Source: Arthrobacter ipis
Lineage (GTDB): Bacteria > Actinomycetota > Actinomycetes > Actinomycetales > Micrococcaceae
Assembly (NCBI RefSeq): GCF_014694315.1
Contig: NZ_JAAOXD010000003.1
Span: 62,001 to 126,000, forward strand
DNA length: 64,000 nucleotides
Direction: 5' to 3'
Position numbers and translations under genes: made by a program
Shown: positions 1-9,949 of the stretch, in pieces
Layout: the number at the start of each line of letters is the position of its first letter
Position numbering within the stretch: the stretch's first letter is position 1
Notes under the pieces: model-generated
Databases searched by the model: none
Seen by the model: the letters and a program-made list of their open reading frames with translations, nothing else
Told to the model about the DNA's origin: nothing

Positions 1-1
1 G

Positions 2-709
2 CCGGAAGGAAGCCCGCTCGTGGAGCTTGTGCGGGACTCGGGGCTGACACGCCCCACGGTGCACCGCCTGCTCACGTCACTCGCGGCCGAGGGCCTCCTC
101 GACCACGACCCCCTGAGCGGGAACTGGGTGCTCGGCCCCGAGGCCCTGCTGATGGGCTCGGTTGCTGCCGCGCGCTTCCCGCTGGAGGACCTCGCGAGGC
201 CCAGTCTGCGCCGGCTTGCCGAGGAGACCGGCGAGAGCGCCTTCTTCTCCATCCGCCGGGGCTCTGAGACCGTGTGCCTGCTGAGGGAAGAAGGCAGCTT
301 CCCCGTCCGCTCCTTCGTGCTGCACGAAGGTGTCCGGTTTCCGCTGGGCGTGGCATCCGCAGGAACGGCGATCATGGCGTTCCTGCCCGAAGCGGAACAG
401 GAGCAGATCCTGGCCGATTGGGCCGCCCACGCCGGCAGATACGCCGCCGGGCACCCGGAGGAGGTGGTCCGGAAGAACCTGCAGCAGACCCGCCGCCGGG
501 GCTACTCCGTGAACCCGGGACTGGTCCTCGAGGGCAGTTGGGGGATGGGCGCGGCGGTCTTCGACCAGGCTGGCCGGCCATCCTGGGCGTTGTCCCTGAC
601 CGGCATCGAGCCCCGGTTCCGTGGAGACCGGCGCGAACTGCTGGGGCGGCTTCTGTTGGAGGAGGCCCATCGGCTCACCGTCCGGCTCCAGAGGCGCAAC
701 GCCAACTGA
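2..709 (+). CDS. IclR-family transcriptional regulator (5' partial)
   Basis: The N-terminal winged helix-turn-helix is seen as GLTRPTVHRLLTSLAAEGLL, followed by the IclR effector-binding domain with its typical segments (ETVCLLREEGSFPVRS, GVASAGTAIMAFLP, GLVLEGSWGMGAAVFD). The frame is open to the window edge: P-E-G-S-P-L precede the GTG at 20. IclR proteins usually have some 20-30 residues before this point, so the gene starts outside the window and GTG 20 is not its true start. Members of this family usually control catabolic genes in response to a small aromatic or organic acid. The target is unknown because the upstream neighbour is missing. Confidence 0.9.
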   Translation, partial: PEGSPLVELVRDSGLTRPTVHRLLTSLAAEGLLDHDPLSGNWVLGPEALLMGSVAAARFPLEDLARPSLRRLAEETGESAFFSIRRGSETVCLLREEGSFPVRSFVLHEGVRFPLGVASAGTAIMAFLPEAEQEQILADWAAHAGRYAAGHPEEVVRKNLQQTRRRGYSVNPGLVLEGSWGMGAAVFDQAGRPSWALSLTGIEPRFRGDRRELLGRLLLEEAHRLTVRLQRRNAN

Positions 710-1065
710 ACATTTTGCACCTCGACAAACACATTGAGGCGGAGCACGATAGGGACTGTATCTGAAATAGCGGGCCGGGCGGCTACGGCCGCAAGCCGGT
801 CACGAATCAGGGCTCTGACGGCTCAACAGAACCGCAACTTATCCCTTCGAGAACCGGAAAGTCCCGTGTTGTCGCCTAGTCCGGTGGCGGGTCCGGTTCC
901 GGGGCCTTTTTCCTTCGCTGGGCTGGGTGACAAGGGAAAACAGAAGGGTCCCGCTGGCCCCCGTGCCGCTCTGGCATCGGTCCGGCGCCGCAATCTGCGG
1001 TTCGGCACCTTCCCGGCCGGCCGCACAGCGGCTGCCAACATCCAGCGCAATAAGGAATGAGTCGC
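710..1065. other. intergenic, nothing recognised except a ribosome binding site
   Basis: About 350 bases without a credible gene; short open frames here have no ribosome binding site or family resemblance. The only clear signal is AAGGA at 1052-1056, which fixes the start of the next gene. No convincing terminator with a T-run was found after the IclR gene. Confidence 0.5.
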
Positions 1066-2022
1066 ATGACTCTCGAAACAACAAACCACGGAAGGCCGCG
1101 CCTGCTGCGCCTTCTCTTCGCCTCCTTGGCGGCCATGCTCCTGCCCCTCTCCGTCAGCAGCGCAGCCTTTGCCGACGATGAGGACTCACCGAAAACCTGG
1201 ACTGTCCAAGTCGGCTCGGAGTCCTCAGATCAGGCCATCCAGGGCATGTCCTTCCTTCCGTCGAACATCTATATCAACGCCGGAGACAGCGTCAAGTGGG
1301 TTGCAAACTCCGCGGAAATTCACACGGTCACATTCCTGGCGAAAGGGCAGCCGCTCAAGCCGTTCAACCCCTTTGACCCGAAGCAACTGGGCCGACAGGG
1401 CGGCACGGGCTACGACGGCCACTCCTACTACAACTCCGGAATCATGGCCAATGTCTCCAACACCGGCTTCAAAGCGGTCGAGCAGTACAGCCTGAAGTTC
1501 ACGCACACTGGCAATTTCACCTACTACTGCATCGTCCATGGCATGGCGATGAAGGGTGCCGTCCATATCCGGGCTGCCGGAACCGGGTACCCGTTCACGC
1601 AGTCGCAGTACGACCGTCAGAACAAGAAGGAGGAACGGAAGATCGTGCGGGACGGCGAGAAGCAATGGCAGGCTGCCCGCAAGCAGGCCAACAACCACAA
1701 AGTGATCGCTGGAACGGATAACGGAACTGCCATGCTGATGCGGTTCGTCCACCACGAGATTGTGGTCCACCTCGGCGACACTGTGACCTTCGTGAACAGC
1801 GGAATGGGTGCACCGCACACCGTGACGTTCGGGCATGAGCCAGCCAATGTGTTCGCACCGGTGGGCAATCCCAAGGACTTTAGAGGCGGGAACCTCAGCT
1901 CCGGCCTGATGGAGCCCGGGAACAAATTCACCGTGACGTTCAACAAGGTGGGCGAGTTTGACTACATCTGCGCCCTGCATGACTACATGGGTATGGTGGG
2001 CGAGGTGGAAGTCCGGCGCTGA
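1066..2022 (+). CDS. exported protein with two cupredoxin (plastocyanin-like) domains
   Basis: A 318-residue exported protein: a basic N-terminus, a hydrophobic core (LLFASLAAMLLPLSV) and an Ala-X-Ala-like cleavage site near AAFADDE. Two cupredoxin folds follow. The first has the ligands of a type 1 copper centre in EIHTVTF and YYCIVHGMAMKG (His, Cys, His, Met). The second repeats the pattern in APHTVTF and DYICALHDYMGMVG. Both sites look intact, so it probably binds two copper ions and transfers electrons outside the membrane, or handles copper. Upstream AAGGA touches the ATG at 1057 but sits 9 bases from ATG 1066, so the latter is chosen. The link between the domains is lysine/glutamate-rich. 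No partner oxidase is adjacent. Confidence 0.85.
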   Translation: MTLETTNHGRPRLLRLLFASLAAMLLPLSVSSAAFADDEDSPKTWTVQVGSESSDQAIQGMSFLPSNIYINAGDSVKWVANSAEIHTVTFLAKGQPLKPFNPFDPKQLGRQGGTGYDGHSYYNSGIMANVSNTGFKAVEQYSLKFTHTGNFTYYCIVHGMAMKGAVHIRAAGTGYPFTQSQYDRQNKKEERKIVRDGEKQWQAARKQANNHKVIAGTDNGTAMLMRFVHHEIVVHLGDTVTFVNSGMGAPHTVTFGHEPANVFAPVGNPKDFRGGNLSSGLMEPGNKFTVTFNKVGEFDYICALHDYMGMVGEVEVRR

Positions 2023-2126
2023 CTGGACGCCCGGACGCTTTCTTGTGGTGCCTGCAGTGCCGTGCCTACCCTTGCACTACAGCGCTGTCTGCAGGAAAGC
2101 GGGACAGCAGCAAAGGAGCCAGGGCC

Positions 2127-3041
2127 ATGAGCACACGGGTCTACTTTGAGGAATACGGGGGTCCGCAGGTCCTGAAGGTGGGGACGGAGCATTTGGCCGA
2201 GCCGGGTGACGGCCTGGTCCGAGTGGAATTCCGGGCGGTCAGCGTCAACCCGGTGGACTGGAAACTAGTGGCCGGCTACCTGAAAAAGTGGACGCCCCTG
2301 GACTTTCCGGCGGTGCCCGGCTGCGAAGCGGCCGGCGTCGTGACCGCCGTCGGGCCGGCTTTTGAGGGGTTTGCGGTGGGTGACGAGGTTATTTGGAACA
2401 AACTTATGGGCGGCTACCGGACAGAAGCCGTGGTGCCGGCCGACCAGCTGACCCCCCTGCCGGCGGGCGTGGAATTCGAGCAGGCTGCGTGCATTCCGGT
2501 GGCAGGAGGCACGGCGTATTCGGCCCTGAAGCAGCTCATGGTGGGAGCCGGGGACACGGTGCTGATCCACGGAGCCGCGGGAGGGGTTGGCTCGGCCGCG
2601 GTCCAGATCGCGCAGGCCTTCGGCGCACGCGTGATCGGCACGGCGTCGGAGGCCAACCAGGAGTACCTCAGCGAACTGGGCGCCGAACCCGTGACGTACG
2701 GCCCCGGCCTGGCGGATAGGGTGCGGTCCCTGGCCGCCGACGCCGGCACAGTCACGGCAGTCCTGGACACCGTGGGGAGCGAGGATTCGCTGGCAGCAAC
2801 AGCCGAGCTGCTCCAGGGCGCCGGGCGGGCGGTGACCACCGTTCCGGGCGAGCAGTCGTCGGCGGCCGGGCTGGCGGCCGTACGGCAGCTGGAAGGCCGG
2901 GTGGCCGAAGCGGGTACGCTCGCCGCGGAGGGCCAGGTCACCTTCACGATCGCGCACCGGATGCCGCTGATCGAGGCCGCCGACGCGCTGGAAATCAGCC
3001 GCGGCGGCCACGGCCGCGGGAAGATCCTGCTGCTGCCCTAG
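2127..3041 (+). CDS. NADP-dependent zinc-free alcohol dehydrogenase / quinone oxidoreductase
   Basis: A 304-residue MDR-superfamily enzyme. The N-terminal GroES-like domain includes VPGCEAAGVVTAVGP. The Rossmann domain has the NADP-binding signature HGAAGGVGSAAVQIAQAFGA, and the C-terminus HGRGKILLLP is typical of the quinone oxidoreductase branch. The catalytic and structural zinc cysteines of zinc alcohol dehydrogenases are absent, so it likely reduces quinones or enals with NADPH. The ATG at 2127 follows AAAGGAG at 2112-2118. The frame is open further upstream, but without a better start. It appears to be transcribed alone. Confidence 0.88.
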   Translation: MSTRVYFEEYGGPQVLKVGTEHLAEPGDGLVRVEFRAVSVNPVDWKLVAGYLKKWTPLDFPAVPGCEAAGVVTAVGPAFEGFAVGDEVIWNKLMGGYRTEAVVPADQLTPLPAGVEFEQAACIPVAGGTAYSALKQLMVGAGDTVLIHGAAGGVGSAAVQIAQAFGARVIGTASEANQEYLSELGAEPVTYGPGLADRVRSLAADAGTVTAVLDTVGSEDSLAATAELLQGAGRAVTTVPGEQSSAAGLAAVRQLEGRVAEAGTLAAEGQVTFTIAHRMPLIEAADALEISRGGHGRGKILLLP

Positions 3042-3061
3042 CCGCGTCGGGAGGCCTGCGC

Positions 3062-3925
3062 CTAGAGACCCGCCCTGGCCTCTTCCGGACCCTCGTGCTT
3101 CCACCAGGTGTCGAAGATGCTGACCGGAACTGTGCGCTTGTGCCGGGTCCGCAAGTACTTCTGCTCGATCAGCTCTGCTGCGTTGTCGCCGACGTCGCGG
3201 CCCTCGAGGTAGTCGTCGATCTGGTCGTAGCTCAGGCCCAGTTCGTCCTCGTCGGTGCGGCCGGGCCTGTCGTCCAGGAGGTCGGCCGTGGGCACCTTCT
3301 TCCACACCCGTTCCGGGGCGCCCAGGTGTTCCAGCAGGGCCCGGTTCTGCCGCTTGTTCAGACCGAACAGCGGCAGGATGTCGGCCCCGCCGTCGCCGAA
3401 CTTGGTGAAGAACCCGGTGACGGACTCAGCTCCGTGGTCCGTGCCGATGACGAGGTAGTTGTGCTCCCCGGCCAGGGCGTACTGGGCGATCATGCGCGTG
3501 CGGGCCTTGGTGTTGCCCTTGTGGAAGTCGGAGATCCCGTTGCCGACCGTCTTTTCGAACTCGTCCTCGAAGCCGTCCACGGCGGCGGAAATGTCGAACG
3601 TCCATTCCTTGGAGGCCTTGATGAAATCCAGGGCGGCCTGCGCGTCATCTTCGTCGTGCTGGACACCGTAGGGGAGGCGGACCGCCACAAACTGAGCGTC
3701 CACGCCCTCTGACTGCAGCTCTTCTACCGCGAGCTGGGCGAGCCGCCCGGCGAGCGAGGAGTCAAGGCCGCCGGAGATGCCCAGGACAAAGCCCTTGGTG
3801 CCGGTGGCCTTGAGGTACTCCTTGAGGAAAGTGACGCGTTTGCGCACCTCCTCTGCGGGATCGATCTGGGGCTGGACGCCCATTTCTTCGATGATCTTGG
3901 CTTGGAGTGTGCGCATGTGGTCCAC
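3062..3925 (-). CDS. nadE: ammonia-dependent NAD(+) synthetase
   Basis: A 287-residue protein matching the short, ammonia-dependent NadE form: it lacks the N-terminal nitrilase domain of glutamine-dependent enzymes. The ATP-pyrophosphatase loop SGGLDSS lies at about residues 51-57, and the second conserved block [30 protein letters not shown] is present (given in part: [20 protein letters not shown]). It catalyses the last step of NAD synthesis, amidating deamido-NAD using ATP and ammonia. Two start codons lie three codons apart (3925 and 3916). The gene converges with the preceding oxidoreductase and diverges from the FAD enzyme across a long palindrome. Confidence 0.95.
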   Translation of the reverse strand: MDHMRTLQAKIIEEMGVQPQIDPAEEVRKRVTFLKEYLKATGTKGFVLGISGGLDSSLAGRLAQLAVEELQSEGVDAQFVAVRLPYGVQHDEDDAQAALDFIKASKEWTFDISAAVDGFEDEFEKTVGNGISDFHKGNTKARTRMIAQYALAGEHNYLVIGTDHGAESVTGFFTKFGDGGADILPLFGLNKRQNRALLEHLGAPERVWKKVPTADLLDDRPGRTDEDELGLSYDQIDDYLEGRDVGDNAAELIEQKYLRTRHKRTVPVSIFDTWWKHEGPEEARAGL

Positions 3926-3975
3926 ACTAGCCAGCGGAATCGGCAGGGCTCAACTGTTTCCGTCGGGCCACGGAC

Positions 3976-4038
3976 GCGCGAACTGGCAGCTGATGACCTC
4001 AAATGCGCCGTTTGGGGTCATCAGCTGCCAGTTCGCGC
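3976..4038. repeat. perfect 23-bp intergenic inverted repeat (palindrome family A)
   Basis: The arms 3976-3998 and 4016-4038 are perfectly complementary over 23 bases; each contains the core GAACTGGCAGCTGATGACC. The 17-base centre adds partial pairing (CTCAAA against TTTGGG). It lies between the divergent genes nadE and the FAD monooxygenase, where a terminator is not expected. There is no T-run. It looks like a REP-type or miniature mobile palindrome, or a very strong regulatory hairpin; the sequence alone does not decide. Confidence 0.85.
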
Positions 4039-4112
4039 CAGCGGACCCGGGGGGCTTAAGCGTCCGTTCGCGCTCTGTGCTCCCGTGCACAGGGAGGCGT
4101 ACCGTATGGCTC

Positions 4113-5375
4113 ATGGAGAGTACAGGGTGCGCAGTGGTGGGCGGCGGGCCGGCCGGCATGATGCTGGGCCTCTTGCTGGCCCGGGCCGGCGTCGAGGTCA
4201 CCGTCCTCGAAAAGCACGGCGACTTCCTCCGGGACTTCCGCGGTGACACCGTCCATGCCTCCACCATCCGGCTCATCGACGAACTCGGGCTCGGAGCCGA
4301 CTTCCGCGAGCTGCCGCAAAGCCGGCTGCGCAATGTCGCCTTCCCGGTGCCCGGCGGCGGCCTGGTCACGCTCGGCAATTTCGCTGCGCTCCGGCCGCCG
4401 TACAACTACATCGCCATGATGCCGCAGTGGGACTTCCTGAACTTCCTCGCCAGGGCAGCCGAGCAGGAGCCCACGTTCACGCTCCTGATGGAGCACACGG
4501 CAACGTCCCTGATGTCCGACGGCGGACGGGTCACCGGTGTCCGCTACCTCACCAAGGACGGCGCCGAGGGTGCACTCCGCTCGGACCTCGTGGTGGCCAC
4601 GGACGGCAGGCATTCGGTGCTGCGCCAGGCGGCCGGCCTGAAATCGAAGGAATACCCGGTGCCGTTTGACACCTGGTGGTTCAAGCTGCCGCGGGCCGAG
4701 TCCGAACAGGGGGAGGTGGCCGGGATCGTTCCGGCCTTCGGTGACCGCGCCGGCGTCATCGCCCTGTTCCGGGACACCTATTACCAGATGGGCTACTTCG
4801 CCCAGAAAGGCTCCGGTGACCGCATTAAGAGCGAGGGAGTGGAGCGGTTCCGGGAACGCATCGCCGCACTGCGCCCTGACCTTGCCGACAGGGTCGGTGC
4901 GATCACTTCGCTGGACGACCTGCACTGGCTCGATGTCCGGCTGGACCGGCTGCGGCGCTGGTACGTCGACGGGCTCCTGTGCATCGGCGATGCCGCGCAT
5001 GCGATGTCCCCGGCCGGCGGGGTGGGGATCAACTTGGCCATCCAGGACGCCGTGGCCGCGGCCGCCCGGCTTGCCCCCGCGTTGCTGCGCGGCAAAGTCA
5101 CGGTGAAGGATCTTGCAGCGGTGCAGCGGCGGCGGCTGTTGCCCACCGTGATCATCCAGTCTGTCCAGCGCTTCATGCACCGCGGCGTCTTTGTCCCGCT
5201 CTTCACGGGCAAAAGGTCGGGAGCGCCGCCGGTGATGATGTACCTCGCCCAGCACGTGCCCGTCCTGATGCGGCTGCTGCCCCGGATGATCGCGATCGGA
5301 CCCCTGCCCGAGCACGCGCCCGCCTTTGCCCGGCGGGTTGACGCCGGGCCCGGCAAGGCACCCGGCACCGACTAA
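4113..5375 (+). CDS. FAD-dependent monooxygenase (PHBH/UbiH family)
   Basis: A 420-residue flavoprotein. The N-terminal dinucleotide fold is VVGGGPAGMMLGLLLARAG, the DG motif of aromatic hydroxylases is ATDGRHSVLRQAAG, and the second FAD motif is CIGDAAHAMSPAGGVGINLA. It should hydroxylate an aromatic or quinone-like substrate with NAD(P)H and oxygen; the substrate cannot be told. The frame is open from 3777 but runs through the palindrome. The ATG at 4113 directly precedes the FAD fold, with AGGGAGG at 4091-4097 somewhat far upstream, so the start is probable rather than certain. It ends 10 bases before pyrE and may share its transcript. Confidence 0.9.
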   Translation: MESTGCAVVGGGPAGMMLGLLLARAGVEVTVLEKHGDFLRDFRGDTVHASTIRLIDELGLGADFRELPQSRLRNVAFPVPGGGLVTLGNFAALRPPYNYIAMMPQWDFLNFLARAAEQEPTFTLLMEHTATSLMSDGGRVTGVRYLTKDGAEGALRSDLVVATDGRHSVLRQAAGLKSKEYPVPFDTWWFKLPRAESEQGEVAGIVPAFGDRAGVIALFRDTYYQMGYFAQKGSGDRIKSEGVERFRERIAALRPDLADRVGAITSLDDLHWLDVRLDRLRRWYVDGLLCIGDAAHAMSPAGGVGINLAIQDAVAAAARLAPALLRGKVTVKDLAAVQRRRLLPTVIIQSVQRFMHRGVFVPLFTGKRSGAPPVMMYLAQHVPVLMRLLPRMIAIGPLPEHAPAFARRVDAGPGKAPGTD

Positions 5376-5385
5376 ACTGGAGCCC

Positions 5386-5967
5386 ATGACTTCCACCCCG
5401 GACTCGCTTTCCAACACCGCTGCCCGTGCCCGACTTCTGGAACTGATCAAGGAACTCGCGGTTGTCCGCGGCAAGGTCATTCTGTCCAGCGGTGCCGAGG
5501 CCGACTACTACATCGACCTGCGCCGCATCACCCTGCACCACGAGGCCTCCAAGCTCGTTGGCCAGGTCATGCTGTCCCTGATCGACGACGCCGGCATCGG
5601 CTTTGAGTGCGCCGGCGGCCTCACTATGGGGGCAGACCCGGTGGGCACCGCCGTCATGCACGCCGCCACCGACGCCGGCCGGGCGGTCGACGCCTTCGTG
5701 GTCCGCAAAGCGCAGAAGTCCTACGGTATGGGCCGCCAGGTGGAGGGTCCGTCCGTCGATGGCCGCAAGGTCCTGGTGCTTGAGGACACCTCCACCACGG
5801 GCGGTTCGGCACTGACCGCCGTCGAGGGCGTCCGCAACGCCGGCGGCAACGTCGTCGCTGTCGCCGTCATCGTCGACCGCGACACGGGCGCCAAGGAAAA
5901 GATCGAAGCCGAAGCGGGCGTGCCGTACCTGTACGCCTTCAGCAAGGACGAGCTCGGCCTGAACTGA
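5386..5967 (+). CDS. pyrE: orotate phosphoribosyltransferase
   Basis: A 193-residue PRTase of UMP synthesis, joining orotate to PRPP. The PRPP-binding loop VLVLEDTSTTGGSALTAVEG is typical, as are YYIDLRRITLHHEA and GGLTMGADPVGTAV near the N-terminus. The ATG is 10 bases after the FAD enzyme's stop codon. A hairpin about 60 bases downstream probably ends the transcript. Confidence 0.95.
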   Translation: MTSTPDSLSNTAARARLLELIKELAVVRGKVILSSGAEADYYIDLRRITLHHEASKLVGQVMLSLIDDAGIGFECAGGLTMGADPVGTAVMHAATDAGRAVDAFVVRKAQKSYGMGRQVEGPSVDGRKVLVLEDTSTTGGSALTAVEGVRNAGGNVVAVAVIVDRDTGAKEKIEAEAGVPYLYAFSKDELGLN

Positions 5968-6029
5968 TTTTCGCCTGAGCTGCTCTGGCAGCCGGCGCGG
6001 ACGCCTGGAGCGGACCGACTTGAGCGGAC

Positions 6030-6051
6030 GACGGCGGAACCTCCCGCCGTC
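6030..6051 (+). terminator. hairpin after pyrE
   Basis: GACGGCGG (6030-6037) pairs with CCGCCGTC (6044-6051) across a six-base loop. Only a weak T-rich tail follows, so it is a probable but imperfect intrinsic terminator. Confidence 0.55.
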
Positions 6052-6138
6052 GTTCGCTCGGGTTTTGGGCCCTAAGCCTTTGGGCCGTAGGCCCAGCCCG
6101 CTTGTGCTAGCCGCCCGGACTGTGCCTAGGGTAGTTCA

Positions 6139-7188
6139 GTGCCATATGAAGGGGCCGCCGGCCAGACGGGCCGGCCAAAGGCGCCGGGCGCAGACGCAGC
6201 CCGGCTTCTCCGGCGCGCCGCGAACCTTAAACGGTTCTCCCGCCGGACCTTCCTAACTGGAGCCGGCGCCTCCACTGTCCTCGCCGCAGACATGCTGTTC
6301 ACGAAGCGCGTGCAGGAGGAGCGGCAGGTCCATAAGATCCTCGTGGTCGAGGACGACTTCGCGCAGAGTTACTTTCCGAATGCCAGCTGGATACTGTTCC
6401 CCGGATACAAGACAAGCTGGGAAGAGGCCCAGTGGATCCTCAACTCGCTCCGCGGGAGCCTCCGGCTGCGCGGCCAGCTCGCGGCGGCCGGGTATTCGAA
6501 CCTCGGGCTGGACATCGACCAGCTGGTCATCGCGGTGATTGAGCACGTCCGGGCACACAACCTCACCACGCTCTACTTCTACGGCCACAGCTTCGGCGGG
6601 ATGGTGGCGACGCAGGTGGCAGCCCGGCTGCTGGAGCTGCACGGCGTCAAGGTTGAACTGATCGTGCTCGACTGCAGCCCCTACAGCAAGTTCGACGTCC
6701 TGGACCAGAGCTGGTTCGACGGCGTGGTGTTCCTCTACGAAAGCGGGTTCCGGATCCCCTCCGTGCTGCGCGGGGGCTACGAGCTGGGGGAGCGGGTGGT
6801 CCACAAGGACGAGCGCTCGTGGCGGCAGATCCTCGACCAGACGCTGGAGCAGCTGTCCCCGATCGCACCCTCCAGCGTGCTGGTCCAGACGGAATCCGCT
6901 TACATCTACCACTTCGATGCCACGCGCTTTGCGGGCCAGATCGGCGACACCCGCATGGCCTACATCGGCAATCCCCGGGACCAGACCGTCAACTACCGGA
7001 CGGCCCGTGATTCCTGGGCGCACACGTTCGCCGCCAACATGGTCTCGGCCGACCGGCAGACCACGGGCGCGCTGCCGGCACACGCGAGCCCGGGCTGGAA
7101 CCCGTTCGTGTACCGGCCTATCCTCGAGGACCTGGAGAACGAGATCTTCCCGCTGCCCGGTGGCGGCGGAAAGATGACACCGTTCTAG
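6139..7188 (+). CDS. alpha/beta hydrolase with twin-arginine-like leader
   Basis: A 349-residue protein. Residues about 30-50 contain FSRRTFLTGAGAS, a twin-arginine motif followed by a weakly hydrophobic stretch, so folded export by Tat is likely. The nucleophile elbow GHSFGG and the preceding strand TTLYFYGHS identify an alpha/beta hydrolase fold. The substrate is unknown. The chosen start is GTG 6139; the leader before the RR is long (about 34 residues), so a later start is possible. The stop codon overlaps the stop of the convergent NagD-like gene within a CTAG. Confidence 0.72.
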   Translation: MPYEGAAGQTGRPKAPGADAARLLRRAANLKRFSRRTFLTGAGASTVLAADMLFTKRVQEERQVHKILVVEDDFAQSYFPNASWILFPGYKTSWEEAQWILNSLRGSLRLRGQLAAAGYSNLGLDIDQLVIAVIEHVRAHNLTTLYFYGHSFGGMVATQVAARLLELHGVKVELIVLDCSPYSKFDVLDQSWFDGVVFLYESGFRIPSVLRGGYELGERVVHKDERSWRQILDQTLEQLSPIAPSSVLVQTESAYIYHFDATRFAGQIGDTRMAYIGNPRDQTVNYRTARDSWAHTFAANMVSADRQTTGALPAHASPGWNPFVYRPILEDLENEIFPLPGGGGKMTPF

Positions 7189-8015
7189 ATCTGGTTCTTG
7201 AGGTCCGCCACGGAGTTCAGCACCTGGTTGGGACGGAACGGGTAGGAGGCGATTTCGTCGCGCTGCGTGATGCCGCTGAGCACCAGGACAGTGTGCAGCC
7301 CGGCCTCCATGCCCGCGATGATGTCGGTGTCCATGCGGTCGCCGATCATCGCGGTGGTCTCCGAGTGGGCATCAATCTGGTTCATCGCGGAGCGGAACAT
7401 CATGGGGTTCGGCTTGCCCACAATGTACGGTTCCCGTCCGGTCGCCTTGGTGATCAGTGCGGCGATGGCGCCCGTGGCGGGCATCGGACCGTCCTTCGAG
7501 GGGCCGGTGGCGTCGGGGTTGGTGGCGATGAAACGCGCCCCGGCGAGGATCAGCCGGATCGCCATGGTGATTGCCTCGAAGGAGTATGTGCGGGTTTCTC
7601 CGAGCACCACAAAGTCGGGGTTCTGGTCGGTGAGGATGAAGCCGGCCTCGTGGAGCGCCGTCGTCAGTCCTGCCTCGCCGATGGTGTACGCGCGGTTGCC
7701 GGAATCCGAGCCCTGCACCTGGTCCTTCAGGAACTGGGCCGTGGCCAGGGCCGACGTCCAGATGTTCTCCTCCGGGATTTCCAGGCCGGAGGCCCGCAGC
7801 CGGGCGGCGAGGTCGCGCGGTGTGAAAATGGAATTGTTGGTCAGGACCAGGAAGCGCTTTGAGGTGTCCACCCAGCGCTGGATCAGTTCCGCGGCCCCGG
7901 GAACCGCCTGGTTCTCATGCACCAGGACGCCGTCCATGTCAGTGAGCCAGCACTCAATGTCCTGGCCGCTGCGGTACACGGCCGCCGATGTCTTTACCTT
8001 GTCCGCTTCTGCCAT
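7185..8015 (-). CDS. HAD-superfamily IIA phosphatase (NagD-like)
   Basis: A 276-residue HAD-IIA enzyme. Motif I is WLTDMDGVLVHE, motif II is VLTNNS, and the C-terminal motif AMIGDRMDTDIIAGMEAG supplies the magnesium-binding aspartates. The family dephosphorylates nucleotides or sugar phosphates (NagD, AraL, phosphoglycolate phosphatase). RBS-like GGAGGAAAGAC lies just before the ATG. It is tail-to-tail with the hydrolase gene, overlapping by four bases. Confidence 0.9.
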   Translation of the reverse strand: MAEADKVKTSAAVYRSGQDIECWLTDMDGVLVHENQAVPGAAELIQRWVDTSKRFLVLTNNSIFTPRDLAARLRASGLEIPEENIWTSALATAQFLKDQVQGSDSGNRAYTIGEAGLTTALHEAGFILTDQNPDFVVLGETRTYSFEAITMAIRLILAGARFIATNPDATGPSKDGPMPATGAIAALITKATGREPYIVGKPNPMMFRSAMNQIDAHSETTAMIGDRMDTDIIAGMEAGLHTVLVLSGITQRDEIASYPFRPNQVLNSVADLKNQI

Positions 8016-8067
8016 GTCTTTCCTCCACCGAGATGTTTGCGTTCGGAGCCCAGTCTAGTGTTGAGGG

Positions 8068-8754
8068 GTGACGCAAACGCCCGGGACACCCGAACCCCAG
8101 CCAGAACCATCCCAGCCAGAACACAACGGGACGCCGGAGCCAAAGCCGGAGGTCGGCGTCGGGCCCTGGGAAGGTGAATGGCCGGAAGGCGGCCACTGGG
8201 ATCCGGACCTCCTAACGGATGGCGACCGGCGCAACGTCGTGGACAAGTACCGGTACTGGAAGCACGAGGCGATCGTCGCGGACCTGGACGCCAAACGGCA
8301 CGACTTCCACATCGCCATCGAAAACTGGCAGCACGACCTCAACATCGGCACCGTGGTGCGCACCGCCAACGCGTTCCTCGCCAAGGAGGTCCACATCATC
8401 GGACGACGGCGGTGGAACCGCCGCGGGGCGATGGTCACCGACCGCTACCAGCACGTCCGCCACCACCCCACCGTGGAGGACTTTGTGGTGTGGGCGCAGG
8501 GGGAGGGGCTGGCCATCATCGGGATCGACATCTTCCCTGATTCCGTGCCGCTGGAGACCTATGAACTGCCGCAGAAGTGCGTGCTGGTCTTCGGGCAGGA
8601 AGGGCCCGGACTGACGCCCGCGGTGCATGAGGCGGCGGAGGCTACGCTGTCGATCGAGCAGTTCGGGTCCACCCGGTCCATCAACGCAGGCTCGGCCGCG
8701 GCGATCGCCATGCACGCCTGGGTGCGCCGGCACGTGTTCGGCCAGCACGTCTAG
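8068..8754 (+). CDS. TrmH/SpoU-family RNA 2'-O-methyltransferase
   Basis: A 228-residue SPOUT methylase. The three SpoU motifs are present: NIGTVVRTANAF, VLVFGQEGPGLT and SIEQFGSTRSINAGSAAAIA. The knotted C-terminal fold binds S-adenosylmethionine and methylates a ribose in tRNA or rRNA. The first 40 residues are Pro/Glu-rich and probably disordered. The GTG at 8068 is the only reasonable start near the divergent NagD-like gene. Confidence 0.9.
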   Translation: MTQTPGTPEPQPEPSQPEHNGTPEPKPEVGVGPWEGEWPEGGHWDPDLLTDGDRRNVVDKYRYWKHEAIVADLDAKRHDFHIAIENWQHDLNIGTVVRTANAFLAKEVHIIGRRRWNRRGAMVTDRYQHVRHHPTVEDFVVWAQGEGLAIIGIDIFPDSVPLETYELPQKCVLVFGQEGPGLTPAVHEAAEATLSIEQFGSTRSINAGSAAAIAMHAWVRRHVFGQHV

Positions 8755-8927
8755 TTTTCTGCCAGGGTGCCATGTCAGTGGCGTCGCCGGCGCCTGGGGC
8801 AAGTGTTACCCGGCCGGGTGACCCAAACCACGGCCCGTGCAAAGAAATGGCTAGGATGGTTCCTAGCCGACGAGGTTCACTCCAGGGTCAACAAAACCCG
8901 CAGACGAAATTCACTTTAGGAGTCAGC

Positions 8928-9947
<1,020 letters not shown>

Positions 9948-9949
9948 TC

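Noticed and set aside
3777..4112. Upstream extension of the FAD monooxygenase to 3777
   Set aside because: It would run through the nadE 5' region and the palindrome; the FAD fold starts right after ATG 4113.
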